Of a DNA stretch of 43,622 bases, positions 33,640-41,904 are shown piece after piece. The stretch lies in NCBI GenBank assembly GCA_020629005.1, contig JAHDEE010000014.1, forward strand, positions 12,166 through 55,787, in the 5' to 3' direction. Both the position numbers and the translations under genes were made by a program. Origin of the DNA: Chitinophagales bacterium (lineage in GTDB: Bacteria; Bacteroidota; Bacteroidia; Chitinophagales; UBA2359). Within the stretch, counting starts at the first letter, position 1; each line of letters starts with the position of its first letter. Under the pieces are notes generated by a model, which did not search any database, was not told where the DNA came from, and was given only the letters and a program-made list of their open reading frames with translations.

Positions 33640-34332
33640 ATGAGTGTAGTGATTGAAACCAAGGCCCTGGAAAAGATCTACAGCGAAAGTAAATTTCCGG
33701 TTCATGCCCTGCGAGGGGTAGATCTGCAAGTGCATAAAGGTGAGTTTACGGCAATTGTAGGGCCATCAGGCTCCGGCAAAACAACGCTGCTCAACATCAT
33801 CGGTGGATTGGATCGACCGACTAAAGGTCGAATCTCAGTTGGAGGGGTGGATATAGCTCATCTCAGCGACAATGAACTCATCGAATTTCGACAGAAGAAT
33901 ATTGGCTTTGTGTTCCAATCCTACAATTTGATTCCAGTGCTTACTGCAAAGGAAAACGTCGAGTTTATCATGTTGTTGCAAAACAGGTCAAAAGAAGAGC
34001 GGATCAGGCGAACGGAATCCCTTTTGAATAGAGTGGGACTCGGTGATAGGATGGATAATAGACCAGGAGAGATGTCTGGCGGTCAACAACAAAGGGTGGC
34101 AGTGGCCAGAGCCCTCGCAAGTTCTCCTCAATTTATCCTGGCCGATGAACCTACTGCGAACCTGGACTCGAAAACCGCAGGAAGCTTGTTGGATATGATG
34201 TTGGAAATGAACAGGGAAGAAGGAACCACCTTTGTTTTTTCGACACATGATAGTCGAGTGATTCGAAGGGCAAGACGCGTAATCACACTTGTAGACGGGC
34301 TTATTGACTCTGACGAAATTCGGGAACAATGA
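33640..34332 (+). CDS. ABC transporter ATP-binding protein, LolD/MacB type
   Basis: A 230-residue ATPase: Walker A GPSGSGKTTLL (residues 43-53), Q-loop VFQSYNLIP, signature MSGGQQQRVAVARAL, Walker B FILADEPTANLD and H-loop FSTHD. The LolD/MacB group is marked by ALRGVDLQVHKGEF near the start and by the short C terminus. It would energise the two FtsX permeases upstream. Its stop (34330-34332) overlaps the next gene's ATG (34329), so translation of the barrel protein is coupled to it. Confidence 0.93.
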   Translation: MSVVIETKALEKIYSESKFPVHALRGVDLQVHKGEFTAIVGPSGSGKTTLLNIIGGLDRPTKGRISVGGVDIAHLSDNELIEFRQKNIGFVFQSYNLIPVLTAKENVEFIMLLQNRSKEERIRRTESLLNRVGLGDRMDNRPGEMSGGQQQRVAVARALASSPQFILADEPTANLDSKTAGSLLDMMLEMNREEGTTFVFSTHDSRVIRRARRVITLVDGLIDSDEIREQ

Positions 34333-35486
34333 TGAAGGTCTTATTCTTCTTTGTCGCACTTTTGTTAGCTTCTGCTTCGTATGCACAGGAGCCTTCCAAG
34401 TTTCTTGTCGGCGGTTATATCAAGTATATGCAAACGCTCGGCATTCAATCCTGGGACAATATAGAAGTCGATAACTTGTTGCATCATCGATTGAACCTTA
34501 GCTACTTTCCCTCAGATAATGTCACCCTTAAGGCTGCATTGAGAAACCGGCTGATTTACGGAGACAGTCCAAAGCGTTATCACTCGCTAGGTTTGAGCTA
34601 TGCCAGTCTGATCGATGAACCGGCAGATGATTTCTTTCCTCTGTCCAGAGTTTTGGTAGAAAGAGAGCCTTTTCTTCTCCATACTGTTATAGATCGATTG
34701 AATGTCGATTTTGCCTGGAAAGATTGGCAGATAACTGTGGGAAGGCAACGGATTAATTGGGGAGTAAATCTCGCCTGGAACCCCAATGATCTTTTTAATG
34801 CCTATAGCTTTTTCGATTTTGATTACGAGGAAAGACCTGGGAGTGATGCTGTTCGAGTGCAATACTTTCCTTCGTATACAAGCAGCCTGGAGTTTGCAGT
34901 GAAAGCGGCTGATTCGGTTGATGAGGCAGTGGCAGCCTTGCTCTGGAGGACAAACAAATGGTCTTACGATTTTCAGCTGCTTTCGGGCTATTTCAAGCAG
35001 GATTTTGTGTTAGGTGGAGCCTGGGCAGGCCAGCTGAAAAATGCAGGCTTCAAAGGCGAATGGAGCCTGTTTACACCGCTGAATTCTGATAGCACACGTC
35101 AAACCAAATGTACCGCTGCTCTCAGTGTGGATCACATGTTCCAAAACAGTTTATTCCTATCAGGCTCTGTGCTGTACAACAGCGATGCGGGAGATGCATC
35201 CCTTTTTAGTCTCTTTGTTACTGAGATCAGCGCGCGTAATGTGTTTCCCTTCGAATATTCCATGTTGGTGCTGGCTCAGTATCCTGTTCGAGACAGACTT
35301 AATGTTTCATTTTCCAGCATCTATAGTCCTGGAAATCTCGACCTTTTGTTTATAAACCCTGGCCTCAGCTTCTCGATTAGAGACAATTGGGACCTCGATT
35401 TCATTGCACAACTCGCCTGGGCCAGAGTAATCACCTATGATGATTTGGCCAAGAATTTTTATCTACGGCTTAAATGGAGCTATTAG
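34329..35486 (+). CDS. Predicted outer-membrane beta-barrel protein
   Basis: A 385-residue protein with a signal peptide (MMKVLFFFVALLLASASYAQ) and many alternating hydrophobic/aromatic strands about ten residues long (LNLSYFPSDNVTLKAALRNRL; WQITVGRQRINWG; WSYDFQLLSGYFKQDFVLGG). It ends with LAWARVITYDDLAKNFYLRLKWSY, where the terminal aromatic is the usual barrel-assembly signal. It resembles DUF1302-like porins that accompany LolA-like proteins elsewhere. As the last gene of the LolA / ABC operon it would be the outer-membrane end of the pathway. The ATG at 34329 or 34332 may be used; both give the same signal peptide. Confidence 0.75.
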   Translation: MMKVLFFFVALLLASASYAQEPSKFLVGGYIKYMQTLGIQSWDNIEVDNLLHHRLNLSYFPSDNVTLKAALRNRLIYGDSPKRYHSLGLSYASLIDEPADDFFPLSRVLVEREPFLLHTVIDRLNVDFAWKDWQITVGRQRINWGVNLAWNPNDLFNAYSFFDFDYEERPGSDAVRVQYFPSYTSSLEFAVKAADSVDEAVAALLWRTNKWSYDFQLLSGYFKQDFVLGGAWAGQLKNAGFKGEWSLFTPLNSDSTRQTKCTAALSVDHMFQNSLFLSGSVLYNSDAGDASLFSLFVTEISARNVFPFEYSMLVLAQYPVRDRLNVSFSSIYSPGNLDLLFINPGLSFSIRDNWDLDFIAQLAWARVITYDDLAKNFYLRLKWSY

Positions 35487-35557
35487 TCCAGGAGCTTAAG
35501 ATAACTCAGAATTGATGCTAAAGGTAGAAGCTTTCCCGTCAAACCTTTTGGCGATAA

Positions 35558-36769
35558 TTATTTGAGTTCTTTTTCGATGCGTCGAAGCAATCGCTTAGTA
35601 TCGGTTGGTTCCATGTCCTGAGCTTCCGCAAGCGAGATGGCTGTCTTTGCCCATTTCTTTGCTTTTTTCAAACGACCCATTTTATAGAGCAAAGCTGCAT
35701 AGGTATCTGTGTTGTAGTAGTTCTTGTCTAGTTTGATGGATCTTTTCGCCCACTGTGCGGCTTGTGCAATATGGCCTTTGTCCTCAACTTGCTCATAAAA
35801 GGTCCATGCCGTGGCGTTCAGTTCCTGCCAATCGTCAATGTGCTTGCCTTTGCCGTAATGGGTGCTGGCAAGGTCAGCATATTTGTCCCATTGCTGGCTT
35901 CGCTGGTAGTACTGTAAGTTGAGCATAGGATTGATTTCCTCCGCGTATTCGGGCATATTCTTTTTCACGAAGTCCAATATGTCTTGCACTCTGTTGTCGT
36001 CTTTAGCATGTGAAGCGGAGATGATGTCTCGCAGCAAAACTTCCTGCAAAGAGCCGTGTACTTCTTCTTTACCATAGCGTTCGATATACTTATCCTGGTC
36101 CTTTACAAAACGGTCAAAGGAGGGGCTGCCGAAGCCGGTGGATAAGGTCTGCATGACAAAATCCATCGCATCGGGTTTTGCCCAATCCGACTCAGATAAG
36201 CTGCTTACATAGGATGCAGTGGCAGACTCCATGAGATCAAAGAGATTTGCTCCGTAAGCCGACAAAGCAAGATTACGAGACACTTTGCTGTCCTCAGGAT
36301 CTTTCTCATATCGCTCAAGCAGAGTGAAAACCTGTCTGTCGGGATTCATGGCGTTTTTGCCGTCTTCGATGAAATCCTCTCCAGGTTTGTAGCCAGCGCC
36401 TTGATGAACTGCATTGCCGTCGCTGCCGATGTAAAGATAGGTCGGATAAAACTGTACAGAATATTTCTCAGCCAATCCGGGTCCTTCACCTTTCTCCATG
36501 TCCATCTTCACATTGATGAAGTTGTCATTATAGAAGTTTCCAACATCTTCTAGTGGGAAGATTTCAGCTGCCATCATTTTGCAGGGGCCACACCAGGAGG
36601 CGTAGGCATCAAGAAAGATAAGTTTATTGGAATTTTTAGCTTCGGCAAGGGCTTCATCAAAGCTGCCTTCAAAGAATTGGATCCCTTCCTGAGCATTGAC
36701 CATGTTTCCAGGAAAGAGATATAGCAGCGACAAAAGGGCTGATAGGGAAAGAAGCTTGAGACTGTTCAT
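35558..36769 (-). CDS. Exported thioredoxin-fold protein with TPR-like tail
   Basis: A 403-residue protein with a signal peptide (MNSLKLLSLSALLSLLYLFPG) and a thioredoxin domain (about 25-145), whose active site is YASWCGPCKMM. The cis-Pro loop is QFYPTYLYIG. The rest (about 180-400) is helical, with a TPR-like end (AQWAKRSIKLDKNYYNTDTYAALLYKMGRLKKAKKW). Periplasmic thioredoxins of this type, in Bacteroidota often fused to helical repeats, keep envelope cysteines reduced or help cytochrome assembly. The start at 36769 is chosen because the 49 residues ahead of it are not a signal peptide. A tiny ORF lies upstream on the same strand (36883-36996). Confidence 0.9.
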   Translation of the reverse strand: MNSLKLLSLSALLSLLYLFPGNMVNAQEGIQFFEGSFDEALAEAKNSNKLIFLDAYASWCGPCKMMAAEIFPLEDVGNFYNDNFINVKMDMEKGEGPGLAEKYSVQFYPTYLYIGSDGNAVHQGAGYKPGEDFIEDGKNAMNPDRQVFTLLERYEKDPEDSKVSRNLALSAYGANLFDLMESATASYVSSLSESDWAKPDAMDFVMQTLSTGFGSPSFDRFVKDQDKYIERYGKEEVHGSLQEVLLRDIISASHAKDDNRVQDILDFVKKNMPEYAEEINPMLNLQYYQRSQQWDKYADLASTHYGKGKHIDDWQELNATAWTFYEQVEDKGHIAQAAQWAKRSIKLDKNYYNTDTYAALLYKMGRLKKAKKWAKTAISLAEAQDMEPTDTKRLLRRIEKELK

Positions 36770-36882
36770 TGGCCTTATCGGTTTCTGGTTTGTAATTGAG
36801 CACAAGGTAATTATAACCTTGCTAATGCTATTAACAAACGGAAGGCCTGTTGGTGCTTTATCACGCCGACATCCAGGGCATT

Positions 36883-36996
36883 TTACAATACAATACCCAT
36901 GATTAAGTACAGCCAATTGAGCATCCCATAAAGGGACAACATCATCACCATCAAAATTGTATAGAGCTTAAGAATTTTTAATAGTCTGGCTTCCAT
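36883..36996 (-). CDS. Possible 37-residue membrane peptide
   Basis: An ATG at 36996 opens a 37-codon frame: MEARLLKILKLYTILMVMML then SLYGMLNWLYLIMGIVL. The N terminus is basic and the remainder is almost wholly hydrophobic, enough for one or two membrane helices. It lies between the thioredoxin-TPR gene and the glycosyltransferase gene, on the same strand as both. No homology is known to me; composition and position are the only support. Confidence 0.35.
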   Translation of the reverse strand: MEARLLKILKLYTILMVMMLSLYGMLNWLYLIMGIVL

Positions 36997-37171
36997 AGCA
37001 TGGGGTTAGAGGGTTGTAAAATTTATTTCATTCGCTGGTTATCGATTAGTGTTTGCTGTGTTTCGCTTTGCTAATTGGTGCTTTAGACGCTAAAAAGAGA
37101 TCAAAGATTATTCCATTGAACGGCAATAATCTATAAATATGACGCCTATACAATGTTAAACGCTGCCTGAC

Positions 37172-37201
37172 GCCAAAATGATTCCATTTTTGGCTTTTTT
37201 T
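37172..37201 (+). terminator. Orphan plus-strand terminator-like hairpin
   Basis: GCCAAAATG (37172-37180) pairs with CATTTTTGGC (37185-37194; one bulge) and is followed by a run of T. There is no plus-strand gene for 1.7 kb upstream, so either it ends an unannotated short RNA or it is a chance structure. Confidence 0.45.
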
Positions 37202-37305
37202 CGCGACATAGTAGAGCTAATGTAGTGCGATGTTAAAAGGCCTACGATCGCAACGTCAATTTAAAGGACTATTTGTGGCCTGAAATTCGGAAAGTTTGAA
37301 GGAAA

Positions 37306-38808
37306 TTAGGGCTCCTGGGATGGGCTAAAGGGCAACTTCCACAGTGAGCAACCCCTGTCTGAGAGCACTAGCTCTGCCTTGTGCGTTTGCATAAGTAGCT
37401 GATCAATTCTGTGCTTGTCTCTTCTAGGCATGTTGGTGTATAGAATCCAGAAAGGCTCCTCTCGCTCCGCTAAGTATGGTTCAAAGTTAGCGCGCTGGTC
37501 TTCCCAATTTGCCTTAATTACTGGCGCAAATTTGTATTGGGTAGAATCATCGTGATAATGATTGTAAAAGCTGTAGACTGGAACGGCTCCATGATGCAGA
37601 ATTACTTTTTCTCGCTCTGTCTTATGGTCGTGCAGGTATTTTAGAGCTGCTCTGGCTTCCTCACGCTTCAGAGGGGTGGTTAAGTACTGTAGATCGAGAT
37701 TTAGGGCAGCGGTAATCAGCATCCAGACTATGAGTAGATAGGTCGACCACTTTTTTCCCCTTTCCCAAAGCATCTGGCATCCTAAGAGCGCTATGATCCA
37801 CAGGAAAGGCAGAAAGAAGAAAGTAAGTCGTGGCATTAAGGAGTATTGTTTTAGTCCTGCAGCCAAAAGGCAGAGTATGACTGGACTTGCCAGTAGTAAG
37901 AATCTCGATCCGGACCATAGCAACTTCCATAATCCCGTTGCCATGAACAGCGCTAAGCCAACAATTGGGATAGCTTTAAATCCTACCAGTGATCCAAGTA
38001 TACCTTGAAGACGCTTTGCCCATTGCTTAAGCTCCCACAAGTTGGTAGGTGGAAGGTCGAGGAAGTAACCTTGGTGGGTATTTGCGAGGTAATCGGTGCC
38101 GATGTCTTTGTTGAGGATGAGCAGGTAGTAAGCTAAAAAGCTCAGTAGCCAACATAGAATTGCGCCCGAAATTTGCAAATGACTTTTCAAAATGCGTTTT
38201 GTACCGAAGGAAGCAAGGTAATAGAACCCAACCCCGGCAAGTACAAACACAGACGGCATCGATATCCAGGGTGCGATTACTCCTATAAACAACCATACCA
38301 GACCGTGTTTGCTATCAAATTCCTTCGGTTTTATCTTCAGTGCAAGCAACAAGAGCAGCTGAGAAATTAGCAGGTCTGTGGTATATTGTTTTAGCTCTGA
38401 AGCATAAAGAAAAAAGAACTCAGTAAATCCCATGAGCGTAAGTGGGAACCAAGCCCAATGCGATAGCTTGAGCTCTAGGGTGATGCGGTAGAAGACAAGT
38501 AGTCCAAGGATAGATGCTATCAAGGGCCAAAGTCTCAGGGCATATTCATTCATCCCTAGTAGGTAGACAATAAAATCCTGCAAACATAGAAAGAGGGGAG
38601 GGGCGTATTGTTCGTAATCAAGAGGCTTGAAAAAATCAATTGGCCCTCTTTCCGCAAGATTCCTTGCAATGTTGCACTCATCGATAAACAAGGTTCTGTT
38701 TTGCAAGTAGATGACTAGCCTGTACAGAGATGCCAAGACAATTATCAGCAGTGCCAGTGGTCTGGCAATCAGATGTAGCCAATTGTGAAGTGCTTTTGAG
38801 GTTCTCAA
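37306..38808 (-). CDS. Family-39-like membrane glycosyltransferase
   Basis: A 500-residue integral membrane protein resembling the PMT/ArnT (GT39/GT83) superfamily, which transfers sugars from polyprenyl-phosphate donors to lipids or proteins on the outer face of the inner membrane. The N-terminal helix is followed by the first loop with acidic residues (LFIDECNIARNLAERGPIDFF, DYEQYAPPLFL), where D/E residues are catalytic in this family. About ten further helices follow (LYWLIASILGL-like segments; LFIGVIAPWISM; LFFLPFLWIIALLGC), and a C-terminal soluble domain (about 380-500). The acceptor and donor are unknown; no sugar-synthesis genes lie nearby. Confidence 0.8.
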   Translation of the reverse strand: MRTSKALHNWLHLIARPLALLIIVLASLYRLVIYLQNRTLFIDECNIARNLAERGPIDFFKPLDYEQYAPPLFLCLQDFIVYLLGMNEYALRLWPLIASILGLLVFYRITLELKLSHWAWFPLTLMGFTEFFFLYASELKQYTTDLLISQLLLLLALKIKPKEFDSKHGLVWLFIGVIAPWISMPSVFVLAGVGFYYLASFGTKRILKSHLQISGAILCWLLSFLAYYLLILNKDIGTDYLANTHQGYFLDLPPTNLWELKQWAKRLQGILGSLVGFKAIPIVGLALFMATGLWKLLWSGSRFLLLASPVILCLLAAGLKQYSLMPRLTFFFLPFLWIIALLGCQMLWERGKKWSTYLLIVWMLITAALNLDLQYLTTPLKREEARAALKYLHDHKTEREKVILHHGAVPVYSFYNHYHDDSTQYKFAPVIKANWEDQRANFEPYLAEREEPFWILYTNMPRRDKHRIDQLLMQTHKAELVLSDRGCSLWKLPFSPSQEP

Positions 38809-38973
38809 GTGACAAATCTAAGGCTCCATGCCGGAATGAGCAACTGAAGTTGTGATTCAAGCATTATGAAAAGCTTCTGAGTAGGCAGCGGTGAGCGGCT
38901 TGCTCCATGGAATTGCTGTAAGAAATTTTGGATTAGCCTGACAATTGGCTTGGTTCTACGGAGCAAATTGCTG

Positions 38974-39149
38974 CAGAATAGCCCTGATGGAAGAGGAAAT
39001 AGAGGCACTGTGCAGGAACTGAGCGCCCGGCAGTAGGGGCTGTGAGTTTCGAGCAGACCCTAATGCCGGTGCAGCGAAGCTCCTGCACAGTGCCTCTATT
39101 GGAACGGACAGCAGGTACTTCGCTGCCACGCCGAAGTATGCTGCGCTCC
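38974..39149 (-). repeat. 175-bp structured intergenic repeat, copy E
   Basis: Inverted copy (176 bp) with CAGAATAGCC at 38974 and CGCTCC at 39144-39149. It has the strongest structure of the five: a perfect 20-bp outer stem, AATAGAGGCACTGTGCAGGA (38998-39017) with its exact complement at 39081-39100, and an inner stem CCGGCAGTAGGG (39027-39038) with CCCTAATGCCGG (39058-39069), one mismatch. No gene is supported in the 364-base gap. Confidence 0.85.
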
Positions 39150-39172
39150 TAAATTTCAAAAAACTTTTGATT

Positions 39173-40045
39173 TTATCGGGAGGCCGGAAATTTTGTGGAC
39201 ACTGCCGATAGGTCAGCAGCGAGAAATTCGTCTACTTTTTTCTTTAAGTCGATGCCCTCAAGATTTGCGAGATCTTGTGCTTCCTGGAAAGTTGGGCGAA
39301 GTCGGATATGGTATCGTTCCTGGTAGGAAGGCAGCAGTGCCGCGATGCGCTCGCGAATATGCCTCTTTTGTGGGGCAAGAAAGGCGACCAACAGTGCTGC
39401 ATGACGGTCATAAAAGAATTCGTCTTCCAATTCTTCCCGAACCTGTAGCTCTCGGGAATTCATTCTGGTGCTGCCTTCTTCGCATTCGAGCAGGTCAAAT
39501 TCATATTTCGATCCCGTCCACTGGTATTTGATCCCAATTTTTACAAAATCAGGTTCGCCAGGGCTGTCAAAAAGGCTTTCGACGTGATGAATGCGGGAGC
39601 GCACGAAGTGAAGCGCATAGATACTTCCGATTATCCGACTCTCCTCCTCGGATCGCAGATTTCTGAGGAGAAAGAGGGATACTTGTTCCTCTCCAGCAAT
39701 GCGACAACAGTCGGTGATAACTCGTTCCAGGCGGTGCCAATATTGCGGTTGAATAGCAGCCTCAAGGATTGCATGAAGCAATCGATAGGGCACCCCTTCC
39801 AGTACGCGTAGTAAGGACATAAGGAAGCCTGTGCCATCTTCGGTCTGAAGAAGCTGCATCCAATCATTGCACTGTGCTTCCGGAATATGCTTGTGAAGCT
39901 TGTTTCTTATTTCCACAAGAATATCCGAAACTGCAGCTGCACTGCTTGTTGGTATTTCCTGACTTGCTCTCGGTATATTGTGTTTTAAGTACTCCAAAAA
40001 GCAAAGCTCCGCGAAGCTGCTGCTTAGATTAGAATTTTGTCCCAT
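39173..40045 (-). CDS. Hypothetical helical protein
   Basis: A 290-residue predicted cytoplasmic protein, mainly helical, with no signal peptide and no membrane helix. I do not recognise a family. The N-terminal half has LEYLKHNIPRASQEIP and a run of helices (LLQTEDGTGFLMSLLRVLEG, LERVITDCCRIAGEEQVSL); the middle has beta-like KIGIKYQWTGSKYEFDLLE; the C terminus has charged helices (HIRERIAALLPSYQERYHI, DLKKKVDEFLAAD). It is preceded upstream by an inverted-repeat-rich region that probably holds its promoter. Length and codon use look like the neighbouring genes, so it is a real gene of unknown function. Confidence 0.7.
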   Translation of the reverse strand: MGQNSNLSSSFAELCFLEYLKHNIPRASQEIPTSSAAAVSDILVEIRNKLHKHIPEAQCNDWMQLLQTEDGTGFLMSLLRVLEGVPYRLLHAILEAAIQPQYWHRLERVITDCCRIAGEEQVSLFLLRNLRSEEESRIIGSIYALHFVRSRIHHVESLFDSPGEPDFVKIGIKYQWTGSKYEFDLLECEEGSTRMNSRELQVREELEDEFFYDRHAALLVAFLAPQKRHIRERIAALLPSYQERYHIRLRPTFQEAQDLANLEGIDLKKKVDEFLAADLSAVSTKFPASR

Positions 40046-40144
40046 AGTGATACGCTGAATTTCAGTAAATTATTGACAGTTCCTTGTTCTAAGAGGGCCT
40101 GCCTGATTCAACGTAGTGTGTTTCCGTGTAATGTCTTATGGTGT

Positions 40145-40336
40145 TGCGACAGGACTGGTTTTATCACTGTCGCAGATAAGTGTGAAAGCTAGCTATGGAG
40201 TGTAGACATAGCTAACAATCAGTGTGCTTTTGTAGCCGCAATACTACAAATACCCTACCGAAATTTAAAAGAATGAAAAATGGTCTGTCGGGTATTTGCC
40301 TTAACTACACAATGTTATTTTAGTTTCGTGTAGTTA
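40145..40336. other. Intergenic region with four inverted repeats
   Basis: The 325-base gap upstream of the hypothetical gene holds four inverted repeats in a row: TGCGACAG/CTGTCGCA (40145-40174), TAGCTATG/CATAGCTA (40190-40214), CAAATACCC...CGA/TCGGGTATTTG (about 40244-40298), and TAACTACAC/GTGTAGTTA (40302-40336), three of them perfect over 8-9 bp. This could be a structured RNA leader, operators or a decayed mobile element; no ORF is supported. Confidence 0.4.
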
Positions 40337-40370
40337 TATCTGTTCCTGTCGTTATTTGATGCTCAAGGAC

Positions 40371-40736
40371 TTAGCTGCTGCTAAGTATTTCAGCCCTTGC
40401 TTTTTCCTGGTCATGCATCTCTTTTCCTTTACGCCAGCAGTCAATAATAAGCTCTACGACCTGGTCTTTTTTATTGTCTTTTACAAAGCTGTAGACTCCT
40501 CCTTTTCTTCGCCCAACAAAAGATTTCACTTTTTTTGCATCCTTTTCAAATCCCAATTCCAGAAGCTTTGTGGCTACTTTATGATACACATTTCCGATTT
40601 CCTGGATGTCTTTTCCATAAATTAGGTTCATTCGGAGTGCGATAAGTTTGCTTAGAATAATTCCGTAGTCTCTTGATCCCACTTTTCTACGGTTCCCGGG
40701 ATAGTTCTTGCGTTTTCTTGGTGCTTGACTAATCAT
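40371..40736 (-). CDS. Small basic hypothetical protein
   Basis: A 121-residue basic, helical protein starting MISQAPRKRKNYPGNRRKV (ATG at 40736; an ATG at 40805 would add 23 residues with little support). It has a possible helical repeat (GKDIQEIGNVYHKVATKLLE) and KKVKSFVGRRKGGVYSFVKDNKKD, with many Lys and Arg that suggest nucleic-acid binding; no domain is recognised. It is single, with repeat-rich gaps on both sides. Confidence 0.5.
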   Translation of the reverse strand: MISQAPRKRKNYPGNRRKVGSRDYGIILSKLIALRMNLIYGKDIQEIGNVYHKVATKLLELGFEKDAKKVKSFVGRRKGGVYSFVKDNKKDQVVELIIDCWRKGKEMHDQEKARAEILSSS

Positions 40737-41324
40737 TTGTGTATTGTTCTTTTGATAGTGTACAAAATATGTAGTTATGGTACTTTGCTGCGGTGTAAAG
40801 CGCACAGCTCTCCCCGGCCGCGCAAATCAATGGCTTACGCAGACGCCTCTCCCTTTGCTGATTTACTCAGCAACTTCGGTAAGAGTCAACAAGAAAGATG
40901 TACAGTGCTACCTGCTGTTAGCGACAGGCGAAATGCCAAAATGTGAGGCGTGTAAAACTCACATCTTGCTGAAGAAAATAGCTCGAGATCCATATAGCTT
41001 TCTGCTATTGATGGCCCGCCCTATTTGTTTCAATTCCAAAATAGTGAATTTGTAACTATTTCCAAGGTCTTATGAAAAGCGATTTTTAGTCCTGTTTTCA
41101 CATAGGAAGTGCGATTATTTGTAATGCTCTGTCGAATAGGTTGGTGTGCTTTGTTAACAGCCCAATAAATATTAAAAATAAAAATTCGACAATTTGTTTT
41201 GTTACTGTGCAATTTGCATCAAGGGCGAATAGATACAGCCTAGTCACTTTTAAGTGATGGGCGACTGTTTTTGCTATCTTGTATCGATTGCGTTAATTTT
41301 TTTTTGGTAAAAGAACTGATCTAA
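40737..41324. other. Intergenic stretch before rlmH, nothing convincing
   Basis: These 588 bases have no gene I can support; short open frames on both strands lack any sensible protein character. A near-palindrome TCACTTTTAAGTGA (about 41247-41260) and a box TATCTTGT (7 of 8 to TAnnTTTG, near 41274) sit close to the rlmH start and may belong to its promoter. Confidence 0.4.
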
Positions 41325-41798
41325 ATGAAAATTTTGTGCCTCTCTATCGGTAAATCCCATCCGGAGTTTGTTTCCAGTGCTGTTGACAATTATCATCAGC
41401 GCATGCGCAAGTATGTAGATTGTCAATGGCGATTGTTGGCTACTGTTAAAAACGCTTCAAAGCTGCCTCCACAAGAACTGAAAAAGAAGGAAGCTGATGC
41501 TTTCCTCAAGGTTATCGACAGCAGAGACCACGTTATTCTGCTGGACGAGAAAGGTAAGAGCTATCACTCTCGGCAGTTTGCTGATCAGCTTCAAAAGTTT
41601 GCAAATTTGAGTATAAAGCGACTGGTTTTTGTTATCGGAGGTGCTTATGGCTTTGGGGATCAATGTTATGAAAGAGCGGACCAAAAGATTCGACTTTCTG
41701 ACATGACTTTCTCTCACCAAATCATCCGGATTCTGTTTATGGAGCAGCTTTATCGTGCCTATACTATAATACATGGCGATCCTTATCACAATGATTAG
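41325..41798 (+). CDS. rlmH: 23S rRNA (pseudouridine1915-N3)-methyltransferase RlmH
   Basis: A 157-residue SPOUT-class enzyme of normal length that methylates pseudouridine 1915 in helix 69 of 23S rRNA, using SAM, in assembled ribosomes. Family signs: MKILCLSIGKSHPEFVSSAV at the start, HVILLDEKGKSYHSRQFADQ, the SAM-binding knot LVFVIGGAYGFG, and the C-terminal LSDMTFSHQIIRILFMEQLYRAYTIIHGDPYHND, which contains the invariant HPYH/GDPYH ending. It is a single gene, upstream of the NfeD-FloA pair with 106 bases between. Confidence 0.97.
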   Translation: MKILCLSIGKSHPEFVSSAVDNYHQRMRKYVDCQWRLLATVKNASKLPPQELKKKEADAFLKVIDSRDHVILLDEKGKSYHSRQFADQLQKFANLSIKRLVFVIGGAYGFGDQCYERADQKIRLSDMTFSHQIIRILFMEQLYRAYTIIHGDPYHND

Positions 41799-41904
41799 CT
41801 GTCTGAGGCAAAAGTTATTGCAGAAATTGAACTAATATCCGTAGCTTTAGATTACTTGTAGAGACTGCGACTATACCGTCGTAGCGACAAGAAACCAATG
41901 TTAT

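Noticed and set aside
9645-39149. 175-bp repeats considered as a CRISPR array
   Set aside because: Copies are dispersed over 30 kb in both directions, much longer than CRISPR repeats, with no regular spacers and no cas genes.
40725-41055. Overlapping short plus-strand ORFs upstream of rlmH
   Set aside because: No start context, no conserved features, and composition typical of non-coding sequence.
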